A stretch of 64,000 bases of DNA from Merluccius polli (taxonomy: Eukaryota; Chordata; Actinopteri; Gadiformes; Merlucciidae). Made by a program: the position numbers and the translations under genes. Below the pieces are notes generated by a model that did not search any database, was not told the origin of the DNA, and worked only from the letters and a program-made list of their open reading frames with translations. Of this stretch, positions 1-14,073 are shown one piece after another. Location of the stretch: positions 62,001-126,000 of the forward strand of contig JAOPHQ010006257.1 in the NCBI GenBank assembly GCA_030340625.1, given 5' to 3'. Numbering within the stretch: the first letter of the stretch is position 1; every line of letters starts with the position of its first letter.

Positions 1-155
1 GGGGGGGGGTGGCTTCTCTTACCTGTCGCCGCGGTAACACCTTTGCCGAGATGGTCGCTCGCTGGTCTGGCAGTGAGCGCACCCGGAGAAAAAACACACA
101 GACGAGCACGCACACACGCCGGGAATCTTGAGAGGGAGAACACGTGCAGACACGC

Positions 156-485
156 GTGTGTGTGTGTGTGTGTGAGAGAGCGTACGTACGTATGTACGTG
201 TGTGTGTGTGGAGGAAGCGTCTGGGAAGGATGGGCACAAAGGAGGGGGAGAGGGAGAGAGAGAGAGAGAGAGAGAGATATGAAGGGAGGGAGGGAGGCAG
301 GGAGGCAGAGATCAACGATGAAAAGTAAGAGGTGGAGCCTCGTAGGAAGGAGTGTGTGTGTGTGTGTGTGTGTGTGTGGAAGAGCCAAAGAGATAGAGAG
401 AGAGATAAGGAGATAGTGAGAGAGAGGGTTATAGAGAAAGGGAGAGAGAGAGAAAAAGTGAGAGAAGTATAGAGCGAGAGAGGTG

Positions 486-545
<60 letters not shown>
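156..545. repeat. Microsatellite cluster (GT)n and (GA)n
   Basis: Four tracts in under 400 bp: (GT)n at 156-174, (GA)n near 254-278, (GT)n at 352-378 and (AG)n at about 490-545, separated by degenerate GA-rich sequence. Confidence 0.97.
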
Positions 546-551
<6 letters not shown>

Positions 552-964
552 TGGCTAATGGCTCTAATGGTGTTGTGTGGGCAGCTGGCACTAACGTGCA
601 CGAATGCAAACCGTGCACATGGTTGTCTGGTACACACAGACTGAGGGGAGGGGGGGGGTTTGGGGGGGGGGATACGAACAGAAGGGGTAAAAGGAAAGAG
701 GGAGGAGGTGGATTCATAGAGAGAGACGGGTGAGAGACACAGAGCAGTATAGAGCGAGTGTCGTCATGCAGGCAGTTCCTAAGGAATCCCTCCAGCACTG
801 CGTCATCAGGCTCCTTGGCTCGTGATTGGCTGGCGGAGTCAGGGGGCTGCGATGACACGTTCCAGTCCAGCCATAGCCCAGAATGACCCTCCTCTCAACA
901 CATGCACATACACAAAAATGCACGCAGACACATACACACACACACACATGCACAAACACACAGA

Positions 965-965
<1 letters not shown>

Positions 966-998
<33 letters not shown>
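966..998. repeat. (CA)n microsatellite
   Basis: Uninterrupted CA dinucleotides, preceded by shorter CA runs from 925. Confidence 0.97.
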
Positions 999-1000
<2 letters not shown>

Positions 1001-1209
1001 ACCGGACCACCGCTGGTCCCCTGATCCCCTTCCATTTCCTCCAGCCGGCAACAACATCCCATAATAACAACTAATGACATCGACGTGCGTCTTGTTTACG
1101 CTCGCAAAGCCTTGACCTGTTCTTGAACAGCAGAAAGCCCTCACACACACATGGCACACACACACAAATACTACACACTCTTTCCCCAAGAATGAGACTT
1201 GATTTCCCC

Positions 1210-1231
1210 GGGGGGGGGGGGGGGGGGGGGG
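1210..1231. repeat. poly(G) tract
   Basis: A run of about 22 G on the plus strand. Confidence 0.95.
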
Positions 1232-1566
1232 ACTCTGAAGACGGGGCAATACACAGTACAGACACGGCGAGTGTAATATCGAAACATATGTCATATAGAG
1301 GGGTTGGAATATAAATCAAAAAGTTAATCAGGGCAGATGAGTCGGTGCATCTGTCCGAATGCACCAATCAAACCAAAAATAAAAAACAGCAGGGCCAGTT
1401 GAGGAGGCTATCTTGCGCAGCTCGAGATGCGACGTGCATGCTAACGCACCGTCTTGCGCCTCGGACGGCGTAAGCATATGGAATAGAAATAAACACATGA
1501 CAGAAAGGGCTAGCAGTGTGACCAAGTATGTCCTTCTGCAGCAGAGCACCCGAGAGAGAGACAAAG

Positions 1567-1569
<3 letters not shown>

Positions 1570-1626
<57 letters not shown>
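1570..1626. repeat. (GA)n microsatellite
   Basis: Uninterrupted GA dinucleotides of about 28 units. Confidence 0.97.
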
Positions 1627-1628
<2 letters not shown>

Positions 1629-1996
1629 AAGTATCGGCAGAACATACTCGATGGCGGATCGAAGGACAAACCCCGGAGCCCCGCCACACTGGAAAAGGTC
1701 ACGGCTGGGGGGCCGAGACAGAACGAGAGAACACAACTCACTGCTTACATTGATTCACACACACACACTTATTGTGGGAGTATCACAAAAGAAAAAGCAG
1801 CCGTTACAAGAACAACTGAGAATAGCAGAGGGTCATCATGGCTGCCTAATAATCCTTCTGGAGACATACATAGAGAACTTGTTACTTAATTGAATTGCAT
1901 GACAGTGTTCAACAGGGTGATGTCCTTTGCGTTATTGACAACCTCATCAAGGAGACATTTGGGGCCCCCCCTCCCTTACACTCATTTAACCTGCAT

Positions 1997-1998
<2 letters not shown>

Positions 1999-2037
<39 letters not shown>
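1999..2037. repeat. (CA)n microsatellite
   Basis: About 19 CA units. Confidence 0.97.
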
Positions 2038-2039
<2 letters not shown>

Positions 2040-3687
2040 GCAAACCCTGTCTCCTACCAACTCCATTATCCACTTGGTCGAGTGGATAGTGTGCAAGCAA
2101 GCAAGGTTTTGAAAGCACATAAATCGGCCAATCACATGGCACGCCGGTTTGAGGTTTGGCCAATCCTATATCGGGAGAGGCCATTGAATAAATATATCTG
2201 TGTTATCTCGATTCTGTTGTTGATTCAGCTGCCGTCTACTGCATCACACACCAGCAGGCGTAAAAATGAACTCAAATTGAAAATTACCCTCCAGATATAA
2301 TATGAATATCTATTGCACAGGTTATCAAAGTCACTTTGGCTTCTTTAGAAAAGTATAATTACATTTACACACAGACATGTCACCAAAAAAGGCGGGAAAA
2401 CTGAATGCTCAGTTCAATCCAACTGTTTCCCCCGCCTTGGGATTACGTTTTTTCCAACTGTAAAAAATAAATACAACCGAGATATGTCTACCCTGACATT
2501 ACACAACTATTCCAGTCGGTCTCGCAAGAGAAAGAAATTAATAAAATGAATAAATTAATATGATGAACTTCTCTTCTGGTGAGTCACCGAGCCCCCTTGG
2601 GGTGCGCTCTCCTCTTCCAACGCCCGAAAGGTCAAACTCTCTTTCCTTTGGTTCTCAACTCAGCAGGGTCAACCGACAACAGGATCTCTGATCAACTAAT
2701 CAAGTTTGCCTTTTTATTTATGCAAAGGAAAGCCATTAAAAAAAGCTCTCTGAAGTTCACGCATTTGCTGACGTACACTACGTAATGGCTGGGCTGTGAC
2801 CTAAAAATAAAAAGGAGATTACATGATTTGTTGGGAAATAAGTTCCGCCTCTTTGGGGAATATGTGACACTTGATTGGTTTCTGGAGACGGTTCAATTCG
2901 TCACTTACCATCACAGATGCAATTTTACTGAGAGTCAAAGTTGTTGAGAGTACACAACTTCTACATAATCTAGGGTGTAAAATGCCTATGGCTCACATCG
3001 AATGTGAACAGCAGGCACTGTTTGTAACTCCAGGAGCTGGTTTCTTTCTTGATTAAGTACTAATAACTCACTAATAGCCTATCTAGTCTGCCTCTTATCC
3101 CTGGTCTAGAGAGCAGTCATTCTGTATTATCAATTTCCCCTCTGAAACATTTGCAATTGCCTATTATGTTATTTGCTGCGTTCCTGGCATTCATAAAAGC
3201 CTTGCGGCAGAGAAAGTCTGTGTCCATTGGTGAAATGCTCTCATCTGAAGGGCTCACTAGAAAATCAAAGTGGCAATAATAATTGTGCGTATCTTTGAGT
3301 GAGTGAGTGTGTGTGTTTGGGAGAAGGGGGGGTGGGAGGTTAATTAGTGGACCAATAAGGTGCCCTACCCTCTCCCCCCATCAATCATACCTGCAGAGGA
3401 CAATTACTGATTGAAATGTGCCAGGAGAATATCACAATCGCTATCTCAATCATGTTGACATAACCGGTCGCTTTGACATGCAGGTCGTTCTGACATACCG
3501 TCCTCTAGCATAGACCGCAAACCTCCAACAAATCTGCCTTGGTATTTGGTAATCTGCCATTATGCTATTGGGAAAGCTGTCGAATCCTGCATGCTTTAGC
3601 GAGGCTACAGAAATGAAAAAAAGGTAACCCATTTCTTGGTACAAATATCAGATTCACTCAACGTCGGTCATCCACAGCTGTTTATAA

Positions 3688-3790
3688 TACAGATGCATTC
3701 AGGAGCAGGCAGGGGGTAGGGCATCTTGCTCAAGGACTGTCTGCCTACAGGTAGACCGGTGGATCATGGGGGGAATCGACCCCAGGACTT
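3688..3790 (-). mobile_element. tRNA-derived SINE fragment
   Basis: The minus strand carries the family body: a B-box-like segment with ggtcgattcc, then tgcctacaggt..., then the signature ccttgagcaagatgccctaccccctgc (given here in outline). It shares this order with the copies near 40028, 57315 and 61783. Confidence 0.65.
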
Positions 3791-3913
3791 TTTCGATCAG
3801 TCACTGGTCAGTCACGCACACCTGGTTGGTAACTAAGGAGCAACCCCCCGCGTGTGATTCATAGAAGGAGAAAGCCACGACTTGCCTCAGTGCACAGAGC
3901 CCCGAAGGCCTGG

Positions 3914-3914
<1 letters not shown>

Positions 3915-3963
<49 letters not shown>
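3915..3963. repeat. (CT)n microsatellite
   Basis: About 24 CT units. Confidence 0.97.
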
Positions 3964-3966
<3 letters not shown>

Positions 3967-4095
3967 TGGGCACGGCCGGGCGACAGCATGAGACACACTG
4001 ATTGATGGCATGACACTCATGCGACACCGTGTCATCCCCGCACACAAACTCATCGCCCCCCTGGTCCACTGCTGAACTAGAGGGAGGGAGAGGGA

Positions 4096-4165
4096 GTGTG
4101 TGTGTGTGTGTGTGTGTGTGTGTTCACGAGCACATGGATGTGTGTGTACACTTGTTTGTGTGTAT

Positions 4166-4203
<38 letters not shown>

Positions 4204-4292
4204 TGTGTGCGTGCATGCATGCAAGTATTCACAAGAGTGTGTACTGTGTGCATCCCTATGTGTGTGTGTGTGTGTGTGTGCCACCAGAACTC

Positions 4293-4363
<71 letters not shown>
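4096..4363. repeat. Compound microsatellite (GT)n...(ATA)n
   Basis: GT tracts at 4096-4122, about 4170-4200 and 4259-4280, followed by an (ATA)n of about 22 units at 4296-4363. Confidence 0.97.
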
Positions 4364-6035
4364 GGTGGTGTTGTCGGAGGTAGTAACACTTTTAGCTCTA
4401 CCTTTCCCAGGATCGGCACGTAGGCCAAAAGCCTGATGGGTAAATTCGCTCCGTGGTAGTGGCGGCGGCAGCGGCGGTGGCGTGCGGGGGTGGCGGCTGT
4501 CAGCTCGGCTGATCGTTAAAGCCACAGCAACCAGGCCCGAGCCTCCGCAGACGGACTAGGGGAGGAGGAGGAGGTGGTGGTGGGAAGGTGGGTGAGAGGG
4601 AGAACGGAGGTGACAGGACATCAGGCCATCATGAGAATCTGCAAATGGAAATGAGCAAGACGCCCACTACCCTTAAAAAAAAACTTGAATTACACATCTC
4701 AAGATATCATTAGAGAGAAAAGACAAGAGGTGTCCATCACAGGCAGGGGGGGGGGGGGGGGGACTGATGCCACCGATCTCGTTGGTCCACCTGCCTCCCA
4801 GAGCGTATTACCCCCCCCCCAGAAAATGTCATGCATCACTAATGGTCTGTCTTTTCGTCACCGGGGCCAGCCTCATTGTAAGTCCCGTCCCGTATGAAGA
4901 TGACAAACGCAGCATCAGACTTCAGCTGCCTCTTCCAAGCTGATCCCCGTCTAAACTACCCCGACAACAACAGCCTTTAATAAGGCTTAATGTTGATTGG
5001 TTGGTTGGTCTTTCATGGACATTTTTTAATCACAGGGATCAAACTGCCAAAACGTCAAATCAAATCTTCAATTCCTCCCGTTTTGGAAGAGGAAAAAAAA
5101 GCAAGCATCGGATGACTAAGTAATAGGTAGATAGTAACATATTGATCCGCATTAGCCTTTGATGCCCTCCTCTAAGGCGTTACACCGTCAGAACACTTAG
5201 GGACAGGCAGCCATCTTGTTCAATCAAATCCCACAGGCTATTTGAAATCTAATTCTGAGTCTGGTTCCCTTCTGTGAAACCACCACAGTGAAGGCGTGCA
5301 TACGCATTTGGGTTCCCACAAATGTCGCGTCTGGGATTAATAATAATAATTAATAATCATCTTATCTTAAAAAATACATGGGTGCTAAAATTGCGATTTG
5401 AACAGGCGATGGGCCATTTTGCCCTGTGAGGCACGCACATGTCCCAATTTGATTCAGCCATTAATTTTTTAATACACTTCATACAAAAACACAAAATCAC
5501 CTTGGCAGGCTTAGCTCCAATTTGTTCCTTGGTGGCACCGGTATGCACCACGGTTTTGTATTCAAGTTTTGAGTCAAACGATTCTGAGGACTCACAGAGA
5601 AGAATAAATTGGCAGTTGGTGCTCTCAACTGTCCTTTTTCCCCACAATGCATGATATCTTCATTATCCAGGGGTCACCAACAAGTTATTTCCTAGTAAAT
5701 TAGGCTGGGCTTTGAAGGGGTCCTAGATTCGATTCTACCAAAGTCGCTCGGGGAATAAATTGGCAGTTGGTGCTCCCCCCCGCCCCCCCCCAAGTCGCTC
5801 GGGGAATGACAACATTATGTTTCTCTTGCTTCATTTTTTTTCTTCCCTAATGCGCTGTCCAAGGGGGTCAAGCTACACAGCACAACATTCTGGTTCATAA
5901 TCCACTCTCTGACCTTCTGTCTCTCTCCATCATCAGCACCCTCCTCCATTCCTCTTTAACCTTATCGGATGTCATGGTTTTGTAGCTTTTTTTTCCTCAC
6001 CTGATGAGGTCTGTGTTCCAGTCATACCAGGGCAG

Positions 6036-6083
6036 ACAAAAGGTCTATGAAGGGAGGAAGATCTCCCTTCATAGACCTTTTGT
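6036..6083. repeat. Perfect 20-bp inverted repeat (hairpin)
   Basis: Arms 6036-6055 and 6064-6083 are perfectly complementary around the 8-nt loop ggaagatc. Confidence 0.95.
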
Positions 6084-6625
6084 ATGGACTTAAAAGTGTA
6101 ATGCATCATCTACTCTACAGTAACACTAGATGCTCCAAGTCCAAATTGATTTTTTTATCAGCCAATCAGTTTACTCTGTGCAGCTGGTTTTACACTCTGG
6201 TTTCGACGCCATTATATCGGAAGTTTCAAAGAGCATTGATATTATGTACAACTTAGGCTCACTATGTCTTTATGGTGTGACTCAAAATGTCAGCCGGTAC
6301 GTGTGGGTCTCCATCAGACAGCTAGAAGGATGTGGAGATCCTCTTAAGGGGGGAGCTTATATCACTTCATCCACCCGCAGGAACTGCAGGACTTATCAGA
6401 AGCCACTTGATGCCCGGAAGAGGTTTACTACTAACACGCACACACCCCTCCCCCGCCACCACCCCCCCCACATCCACCGCACACTGATGACACATGTGAC
6501 ATTGTGAGCTCGACATGCTATCTACCCTGTCCGCCCCCCACATCCATTTTCCATGGAGGGAGAGCGATAAATGATACCTACAAAACATGTCCCATGCCCA
6601 TCAGCAAAAACTATTTTTTTTCCAT

Positions 6626-6628
<3 letters not shown>

Positions 6629-6694
<66 letters not shown>
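6629..6694. repeat. (AT)n microsatellite
   Basis: About 33 AT units, self-complementary. Confidence 0.97.
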
Positions 6695-6697
<3 letters not shown>

Positions 6698-6915
6698 CCG
6701 CCAGCCTCTTCCCATGGAGGAGGATTTCAACATGGCTGCCATGTGCCCTGTAGGAGCTGGCAGGCATTCAAGGTCTTCCAGCCTTACACTGTACATCGAT
6801 ATCTTTTCTTTTCTTATCCCCAAGGAGTGCAGTGGCTCTCAAACCATAGAAGCTTCTCTTATGATACACCTTAGGGGCCACAGGAGCCACATGTGATACA
6901 TGATAAGTCAACCTA

Positions 6916-6917
<2 letters not shown>

Positions 6918-6972
<55 letters not shown>
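6918..6972. repeat. (CA)n microsatellite
   Basis: About 27 CA units. Confidence 0.97.
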
Positions 6973-6980
<8 letters not shown>

Positions 6981-7499
6981 GGTGTTGATAGAAGAGGCTG
7001 AAGGGTCTGTGAAGACGCCGGTGAGAGATTGAAAAAGTTCAAAGCGAAGTCAAATAATTATCAACATCGATCAAAAGTTTAGATTTTACCTCGCAGGAGG
7101 AATCACATCTACCGTGGCTGTTAGACACATTATTAGGAGATTCAAATGAATATCGATGATTCATTACTACGTTCAGCTTTTAAAGAGAAATCCTATCGAC
7201 ACCAGCCTGTAGAATAAAGGACGGCAATACAGCATGAACACCCCCACACATCCATTAACTCATTCATAATGTATTCAACCGGGGCGCAGGGTTAAACCCC
7301 CTTTGTGCACTCACAGCACATCCACACATCCATACATATGGAGAGGCTATGGATCTGTTCCCTCTCTGTCGGTTAAGGGCTCGGCGACCTCATCAGCCTC
7401 AGCCACAGGGAGCGAGAGGCACCGGGCCCCAGAGGCACCGGGCCCCCTATGTACGCGGACTTACGTGTAGGCGTCCTGGAGCAAGACGACCTGACGCCC

Positions 7500-7592
7500 C
7501 CCCTACCTGCTCCTTGATGACACGCGTCTGAATTCTCTTGGACGTCGCTTTGGATGGAAGCGTCTGCTAAAAGACTCAATGTAATGTAAATG
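7500..7592 (+). mobile_element. SINE 3' tail
   Basis: Contains cctgctccttgatgacacg, ctgaattct, cgtcgctttggatggaagcg and tctgctaaa in order: the 3' end typical of a widespread teleost tRNA-derived SINE. Confidence 0.75.
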
Positions 7593-8186
7593 TACGCAGG
7601 GCAGGTAGATTCAGATACTGTATGTTATTGTATCACAGATACATTTGCAGCATTGTCTACCAACTAAGGTTGTATTTTTCTACGGTCCCTGACTTAACTG
7701 ATAGTTTCAAGGTTGAATTATATTAGACAGAGAGACAGACAGAAAGATAGATAGATGAAATATATGTTTTGCAGTATCTTTCCAGTACCAATTCACATGA
7801 CTGAGATAGAAGTGATGGAACATAAATGGCAAAAACAATGATAAATAGCTCAAATAAATAAATAAATAAAGCTAAACAACAGAAACAAGGTTAAGGACAG
7901 GTAAAACAAAGTGTGCCACACAATTGTTGCTATATGGTTGCTAATGTTCACTATTATTTACTCCTTTCTCTGTATGTTCGGGAGCGCGTTGTTGGCTAGC
8001 TGCTCGCTTGCGATCCTCTCATCACCAGCGGGTCTATTCTTAGTTTCTGAGTATCGCTTCTCTCCCGTGCTGGAGATGGCGGTTATTTTTAGTCATGCTG
8101 GGTCACATGACCACTCCAGCATGATGCGGTGGGGGAGAAGGGGGGGGGGGGGTAGCAGCTCTAGGCTAACAGTGTAACATGGGGCT

Positions 8187-8189
<3 letters not shown>

Positions 8190-8239
<50 letters not shown>
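8190..8239. repeat. (CA)n microsatellite
   Basis: About 24 CA units, just after a G run at 8137-8152. Confidence 0.97.
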
Positions 8240-8240
<1 letters not shown>

Positions 8241-8674
8241 CTCTCTGGAGAAGATGAGCCCAATGGTTGGTATTTGACTAACACACTGTAGGTTTTCTTA
8301 TTGACACTGAGCACAAATGAGGGAGCTCTTACTGCGACAACCGAGACGGTATCCATCACAACAGGAAGGTACTTACAATGAAGGAAACATTGACCTTGCG
8401 TGTGGAAGACCTCATTCAAAAGATAAGGAGAAACTAGACATAACAGACCAAATGGGATGAGAGTGTGAGGGGAGGGGGCGACGAAAGACTGTGCACATAA
8501 TATTTAACCTTACGAGCTGCACCTCAGAGGAGGAAGTGGGAAAAGAGGAAGAGAGACGGGGCAACATGCAAGAAATAAAATATATATCTAAAGACATTAA
8601 AGGGTAAGTAAACCCCTGCTCCACTTAAAGTAAAAAAAAACATATTATATGCAAGCCTATTTTGTGTGTGTTTG

Positions 8675-8698
8675 AATACATTTCATATGAAATGTATT
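8675..8698. repeat. 24-bp perfect palindrome
   Basis: aatacatttcat is followed directly by its reverse complement with no loop. Confidence 0.9.
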
Positions 8699-10085
8699 AC
8701 CGGATGAACTCCTGCCTACCTGTTAAAAAAAATGCGATCTGAGCAGTTGTGACATTCCAATAGTGTGACTAGGAGCGGGGCGGAGGGAGGAAAGGCGGGC
8801 GCCCTACAGCCCCCTCTCACTTATTTCTGACCTTGCTCCTCCAGATTTCTCATTATTATTGTATCATATGATGACAGTGTATCAAATAATATATGATGTG
8901 TATTTAACATTCCTTTTTTGATCTGAGCTGCTGTTGGTGTTGCCCGCAGTTCTCAAGGCCTCGCACCGTATCCAGCGGCACAGCAACACTGCACCAAAGA
9001 TGGCTGCCGAGGCTCAGGGTTTGTTCGTGAAGATGAGCTCGAATTTCAAAACTACTACTGAGAAAAAAAAGAGGAAAAAAAAAAACCTACAGTCTGTCTA
9101 ACTAACTGCAAAAGTATTCATTAGATATGGACAGTGGTGCGGATGTTATCCACGCCTGTATGCCTCAGATCAAAGAATTACGCACGGATGAAGCCTTCGA
9201 TACAAAGGGGCGTACTGCAAAAGAGATGGCCGGAGAAATCCACCAGAACCGCTCTATTCGCCGAGGAGAGAGCCCGCAATTATTCAAAATGCATTTTGCC
9301 CCCTTGACCTCTCCTCCGGGTATAGTTTTTTACATCCTTGAAGTTCTTGTGTGGGGGGGGGGGGGGGGGGCAGTTCGAGACTCGTTTCACCGACTTCAGA
9401 GAAATGGCTTTCAATACTCAGCCGAAAGCACTTTGAGCACCCTGATGCTGAGCAGAAAATGCTAGATCTCCAGCCTCACTTTGCTTCGTATTGAGCGGGA
9501 TGTCAGCATCGACAGAGACAAAACGATTGTCGACTCCTGGTAAGACCACGGTGTCTCGCCTTTCATTCATAGTGTTGCCGTTGTGCACCGTATGCGCGTG
9601 AGTGTGAGCGAGAGCGAAAGCGAGAGAGAGAGTGAGAGAGAGAGAGAGAGAAAGAGAAACAGACTTCTTAAGCATTGCCCTGCTTCTGCTCTGGGTTTCA
9701 CTGATGACCGCCGTGTCTACTTTACCTTACCTGGCGCTATGGACCACTGTGTATTGTTTGGTCTATGCATGTCTAGCATAGGCTATGGGTGTTGTGATCG
9801 AAAGAAAACAGCATTTGGCGTGATGACTTTGGTCGTCTATATTCACTGTCCATTAGCGGTAGTGCTGAACCACTCATGGCTCAGTGGAGCAAATGCAACG
9901 TCTGTTGCAACCTTTTGGTGTCTTAAGAACTTTTAAGTTACTCATTCTATATTGTATTTGACGTATACAGGTTTAGTGGCATAGTGTGCCATAGTGTGGC
10001 ACAGTGTGTGATGAATACATCTTATTTGTGTAAATCAACTATTTTATAGTCATGCATTTTAAAAGGATTAGGGGCCCACAAAGAA

Positions 10086-10346
10086 CGTCCCGCCCCCTCT
10101 GTGCAGCTACCCTAGTCCCGCCCCCTCTGTCTGGATACCCTAGTCCCGCCCCTTCTGTGTGGATACCCTAGTCCCGCCCCCTCTGTGCGGATACCCTAGT
10201 CCCACCCCCTCTGTGCGTATACCCTAGTCCCGCCCCCTCTGTGATGATACCCTAGTCCCGCCCCCTCTGTGCGGATACCCTAGTCCCGCCCCCTCTGTGC
10301 GGATACCCTGGTCCCGCCCCCTCTGTGCGGATACCCTAGTCTCGCC
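10086..10346. repeat. 28-bp minisatellite carrying GC-boxes
   Basis: Roughly nine head-to-tail copies of a 28-bp unit (GGATACCCTAGTCCCGCCCC plus CTCTGTGC), with a few substitutions per copy. Each unit contains CCCGCCCC, an Sp1/KLF-like GC-box core. Confidence 0.95.
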
Positions 10347-11277
10347 ACTGTGACAAGTCGCATTTGGTTCATTAGGAGGAAGTGTGTGCCGTTTTCAAAC
10401 GTTCCTTCGAGTACCTCAAAACCTACGTCACAATCGCTCGAGCCAGGGAGCGCAGCCAATAAAAAACTAGCCCTCTGGGAAAGTGTTTTTTTAGTTGAAA
10501 TGTTCAACAACACTTTGCGAGACCCAAACAGAACCGTTTTCAACTGAAAAAAGTGATTTTGCGGTTTACTTACCATTTAAGAAACTAGAAGTTAAATGAG
10601 TATCGAAAACAATAACAGCAGAATTAAAAAGTAAATGTCAGTTTAAAGGTGGATTAAAATCAGTTCAGCCTAACAACCCTATTGAATCAATAAAACAACA
10701 GTTAAATATGGTGGTCAGGAAACCAGCAGTAGTTTTCACCATCAGACTGGAAAAGCATACCCTGGAATTATGAAGGCCTATTTGGCCCCAAATCATTTGA
10801 GTCAGTACCCATTAGCTTCCCTTGCTATCACTGGAAATGAGTTAGCATCGTTTTTCCCCGCCCCAATTACCCATTGTCATGGTAACCCATGGCTTGATTG
10901 ACAGATCTCTGTGAAAATCTTGCTTCTTGAGTCCGGATAATTGGAAATAGGGTTACAGTGTGAGGTTTATTGGATTTTAGACTGGTGGGTGAGTGTATTA
11001 TAAATGACCAGAGAAAGAGATGGAAAGGAGAAGACTGATAAATAAATGGTTAATGTTCCCAAATAAAAATGTCTTTGTTCTTTGTTAAAATGTATATGCA
11101 AGAGAAACTTGCAGCCCCCCCCCCACTCAACATTCCCATAGGAACATTTAGCACTTGAATGTAATTATGATAACCTGTTCATTATAGCAATAAAAAAAAC
11201 AGAGAAAAGGTACAGTTGCCGTTTATTTCAATGCAACCAACCTCCACTACCCACCCCCCCCCCCCCCCGCCCCTTAA

Positions 11278-11289
<12 letters not shown>

Positions 11290-11359
<70 letters not shown>

Positions 11360-11394
11360 ACGCACACACCCACACACACACACACACACACACA
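11290..11394. repeat. (CA)n microsatellite, interrupted
   Basis: A (CA)n tract of about 60 bp, then shorter runs interrupted by aaacac, cgc and ccc. Confidence 0.97.
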
Positions 11395-14073
11395 GAGGAA
11401 CTCGGAACAATTAATTACATGGTGTTTAAGCAAAAACGACAGGTGAGACTGACAACCTGTAATACACAAAGAAGTTTCTATCGTTACTGAGAAGTACCAA
11501 ATTAGACGCCCTCCCTCAAGCCGCACAACCGTTGCTCGAAACTGGCAGTTCTGCTCTGTAATTTACGCCTCAAACCGACCGAGGTTACAGGCGTACAGAG
11601 AGACAGGCCGACCGATCCACCGCACCACATAAACCTACACATCGGTGCACCTTTGTAGGCGCCGGTTGGCTGAACAATGCAAGAGGGTTGGACCAGCTTT
11701 TAAATCGGCGACCTTGAGGAGGAGCGGTGCCGCCTGTCACGGTGAAGTAAACAATGTTATCTCAACGTTTCGTTTGGAAGTATGGAAAGTTTTAGTCATT
11801 TCTCAAATGTTCGGTATGTTTTATTTTTTTTAACACCAGAAAAAGCAGATGTTAGGGAGGAATATTCAAGTGCTACACGCTTGAATGCAAGCATTTACAG
11901 TCTCAAACACACAATCAAATACACAGACACACAAGCACACACACACACACACACACACACAAGCCATTAAGCTTTGGCAAAGCTGTGACAACTGAAAAAA
12001 CAGTTAAATAATACCCGCAGCTGTAGTTGCACTTTTAGCATGTTGTCGTTAAAGTGCCATTTAGTGCCAAGAAAGCATCTGTGCTAACGCTCTTCCGCCT
12101 TTTAGTATAATTTAATTCAAAAATAAATCACCAGCAAATGCATTGTGGGAGGTCCCTGTCCCATAAATCTAACCAAGACAATAAAAAATCCTTGAAAACA
12201 TATGCGACAAAACGTGGCTTATATACCCAACAGACAAACGTGGCATCACAGTGGCAGCGGCCATGTTGAAGCTCAAGTGGACTGTGATACAAAGATGTGT
12301 TGGTTTCTATGTAAAGACTTCCCCACCTGTCTGAGGGCCTTGAGCCAGTAGGGATATGCACACACTGGACCATACGTACACAGGTTTGGCGCTCCTGACA
12401 ACTTTCCGGAAGGGTTTCTGTTCACTAGCTGAGCTTACTCCCTCGAAACAAGAGGGCAGCGATGAGGTGAGTCGATGTTTGCAAGTAGTTTGTTGGCGTC
12501 CCTGGCGAGACACAGACTCCGAGACAGAGCTGCAACAAAGGATTATTTACATGGTTGAGACATCTATTGATTCCTTTTTTTCGATTCGGCCTACTCACTC
12601 ACCAGTGACTAAAGCAATGTCTTTAAATGTGTTTGCACTGTCTGATGATGAGCAGCGAAAAATCGTTTGAGTTCAAAATCCATTTGGTAAAATGAAACAG
12701 GAAAAAGCAACAACTATAATCAAGCTATTAAGCAGCAGTTCTTTGGCAATCAAGAAAGATGGTCAACTAGAGTGCAAACTACCTCTGTGTCCAATCTCCT
12801 GCATATGGCATTCAGATTGTTTTCTCAGCAGCACCAAACAAAATCAGATTTGATGCCAATTTGACAATGTGATCCTAGGTCTGACTCATCTATATCTGAC
12901 CATTGTGGCCATGTGACCGCAATGTGACCCACAGCCTGACCAAAGAGCAGATGGGAATGGAAAGCTTACGTTCACATGTAGCGTAAACTTCACAATCAAG
13001 TCCTGAAATAAACCAGGGTGGTCATTCTGACTTCCTGAGGTTATACTTGGCACTTCCTTATACTTTGCACCCATTGAGTCGTAACAGCGCGGTTTGACAA
13101 CACCGCCAACGTCTCCGACACCACCGCCACAAACACTGAGCAACAATTACCCACCAACACCCTCCAATCAACACACACGGTACTGTGGACCAATCAGGGC
13201 GCGCCGCCTGATTGCAGCTCATCAGCGAAATGAAATGGCCAAACAAAGAAGAATGCACTTTTCCTTTTTTTGCGCGATTCCACTCCTACTAGCGTCTTCA
13301 GATCCATCAAGGCCCGGCGGAGAGGAGCTTAAGCACGCTACTTAGCGCGCCCCACCGGGTTACGGCTGCCGCCTTCAAATGTACCAAAATAAAAGCCCTC
13401 TCAGACGAGCGTGTCATATGAAGAAGGCCCACATCAAACGCACAAGTGTGCATGACTGTGTGTGCCGTGGCACACATGCATTATCCTGCCCCTGCAGCTG
13501 TGTGTGCTTTTGTCCAGTGATGGTCTTCAGTCAGTGGATCCGACAGACTGCCTGCTGGGAGAAGCAGGGGAAGAACAGACTCCAGGGCCACAGTAACACA
13601 AGTGTCAGCCAGTCTGTGGAATCTCTTTTATGATGAGATGACATGGCTTCAAGTAGCTCCTCTCTCTCTCTCTCTCTCTCTTCGTTAATCCCGCCATACG
13701 CGCATGTGTGTTTGTGTGTGAGAGAGGATGGGAAAAAAGGAGAGAAACAAGGGATGACGGACAGAAGGAACAAAATGGAGGATGTAGGAAGGAAGAAAAA
13801 AAAGGAAAAGAAGTAACAGTAAAAGGCTGAAAGTCTGTACTACAACTGGAAAAAAGGGAATACGGGAGCCTGAGCACAAATTGCCCCCCTCAAATGACAC
13901 CACCACCACAATACCCACCTCGAAGATAACCACCATCTTTTGCACAGACAGACCAGTACGTAGTACTGCACAAAGACAGAACTATAATGCGAATGATTAT
14001 GAGAGAGTGAAAGAGCATCATTACAAACCCATCTCCTATTGTCCTGACTAAGACTACTTCTCTCCACCAATAC

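Noticed and set aside
839..1294. Cys/Val- and His/Thr-repeat open frames in many places
   Set aside because: These are translations of (GT)n and (CA)n microsatellites.
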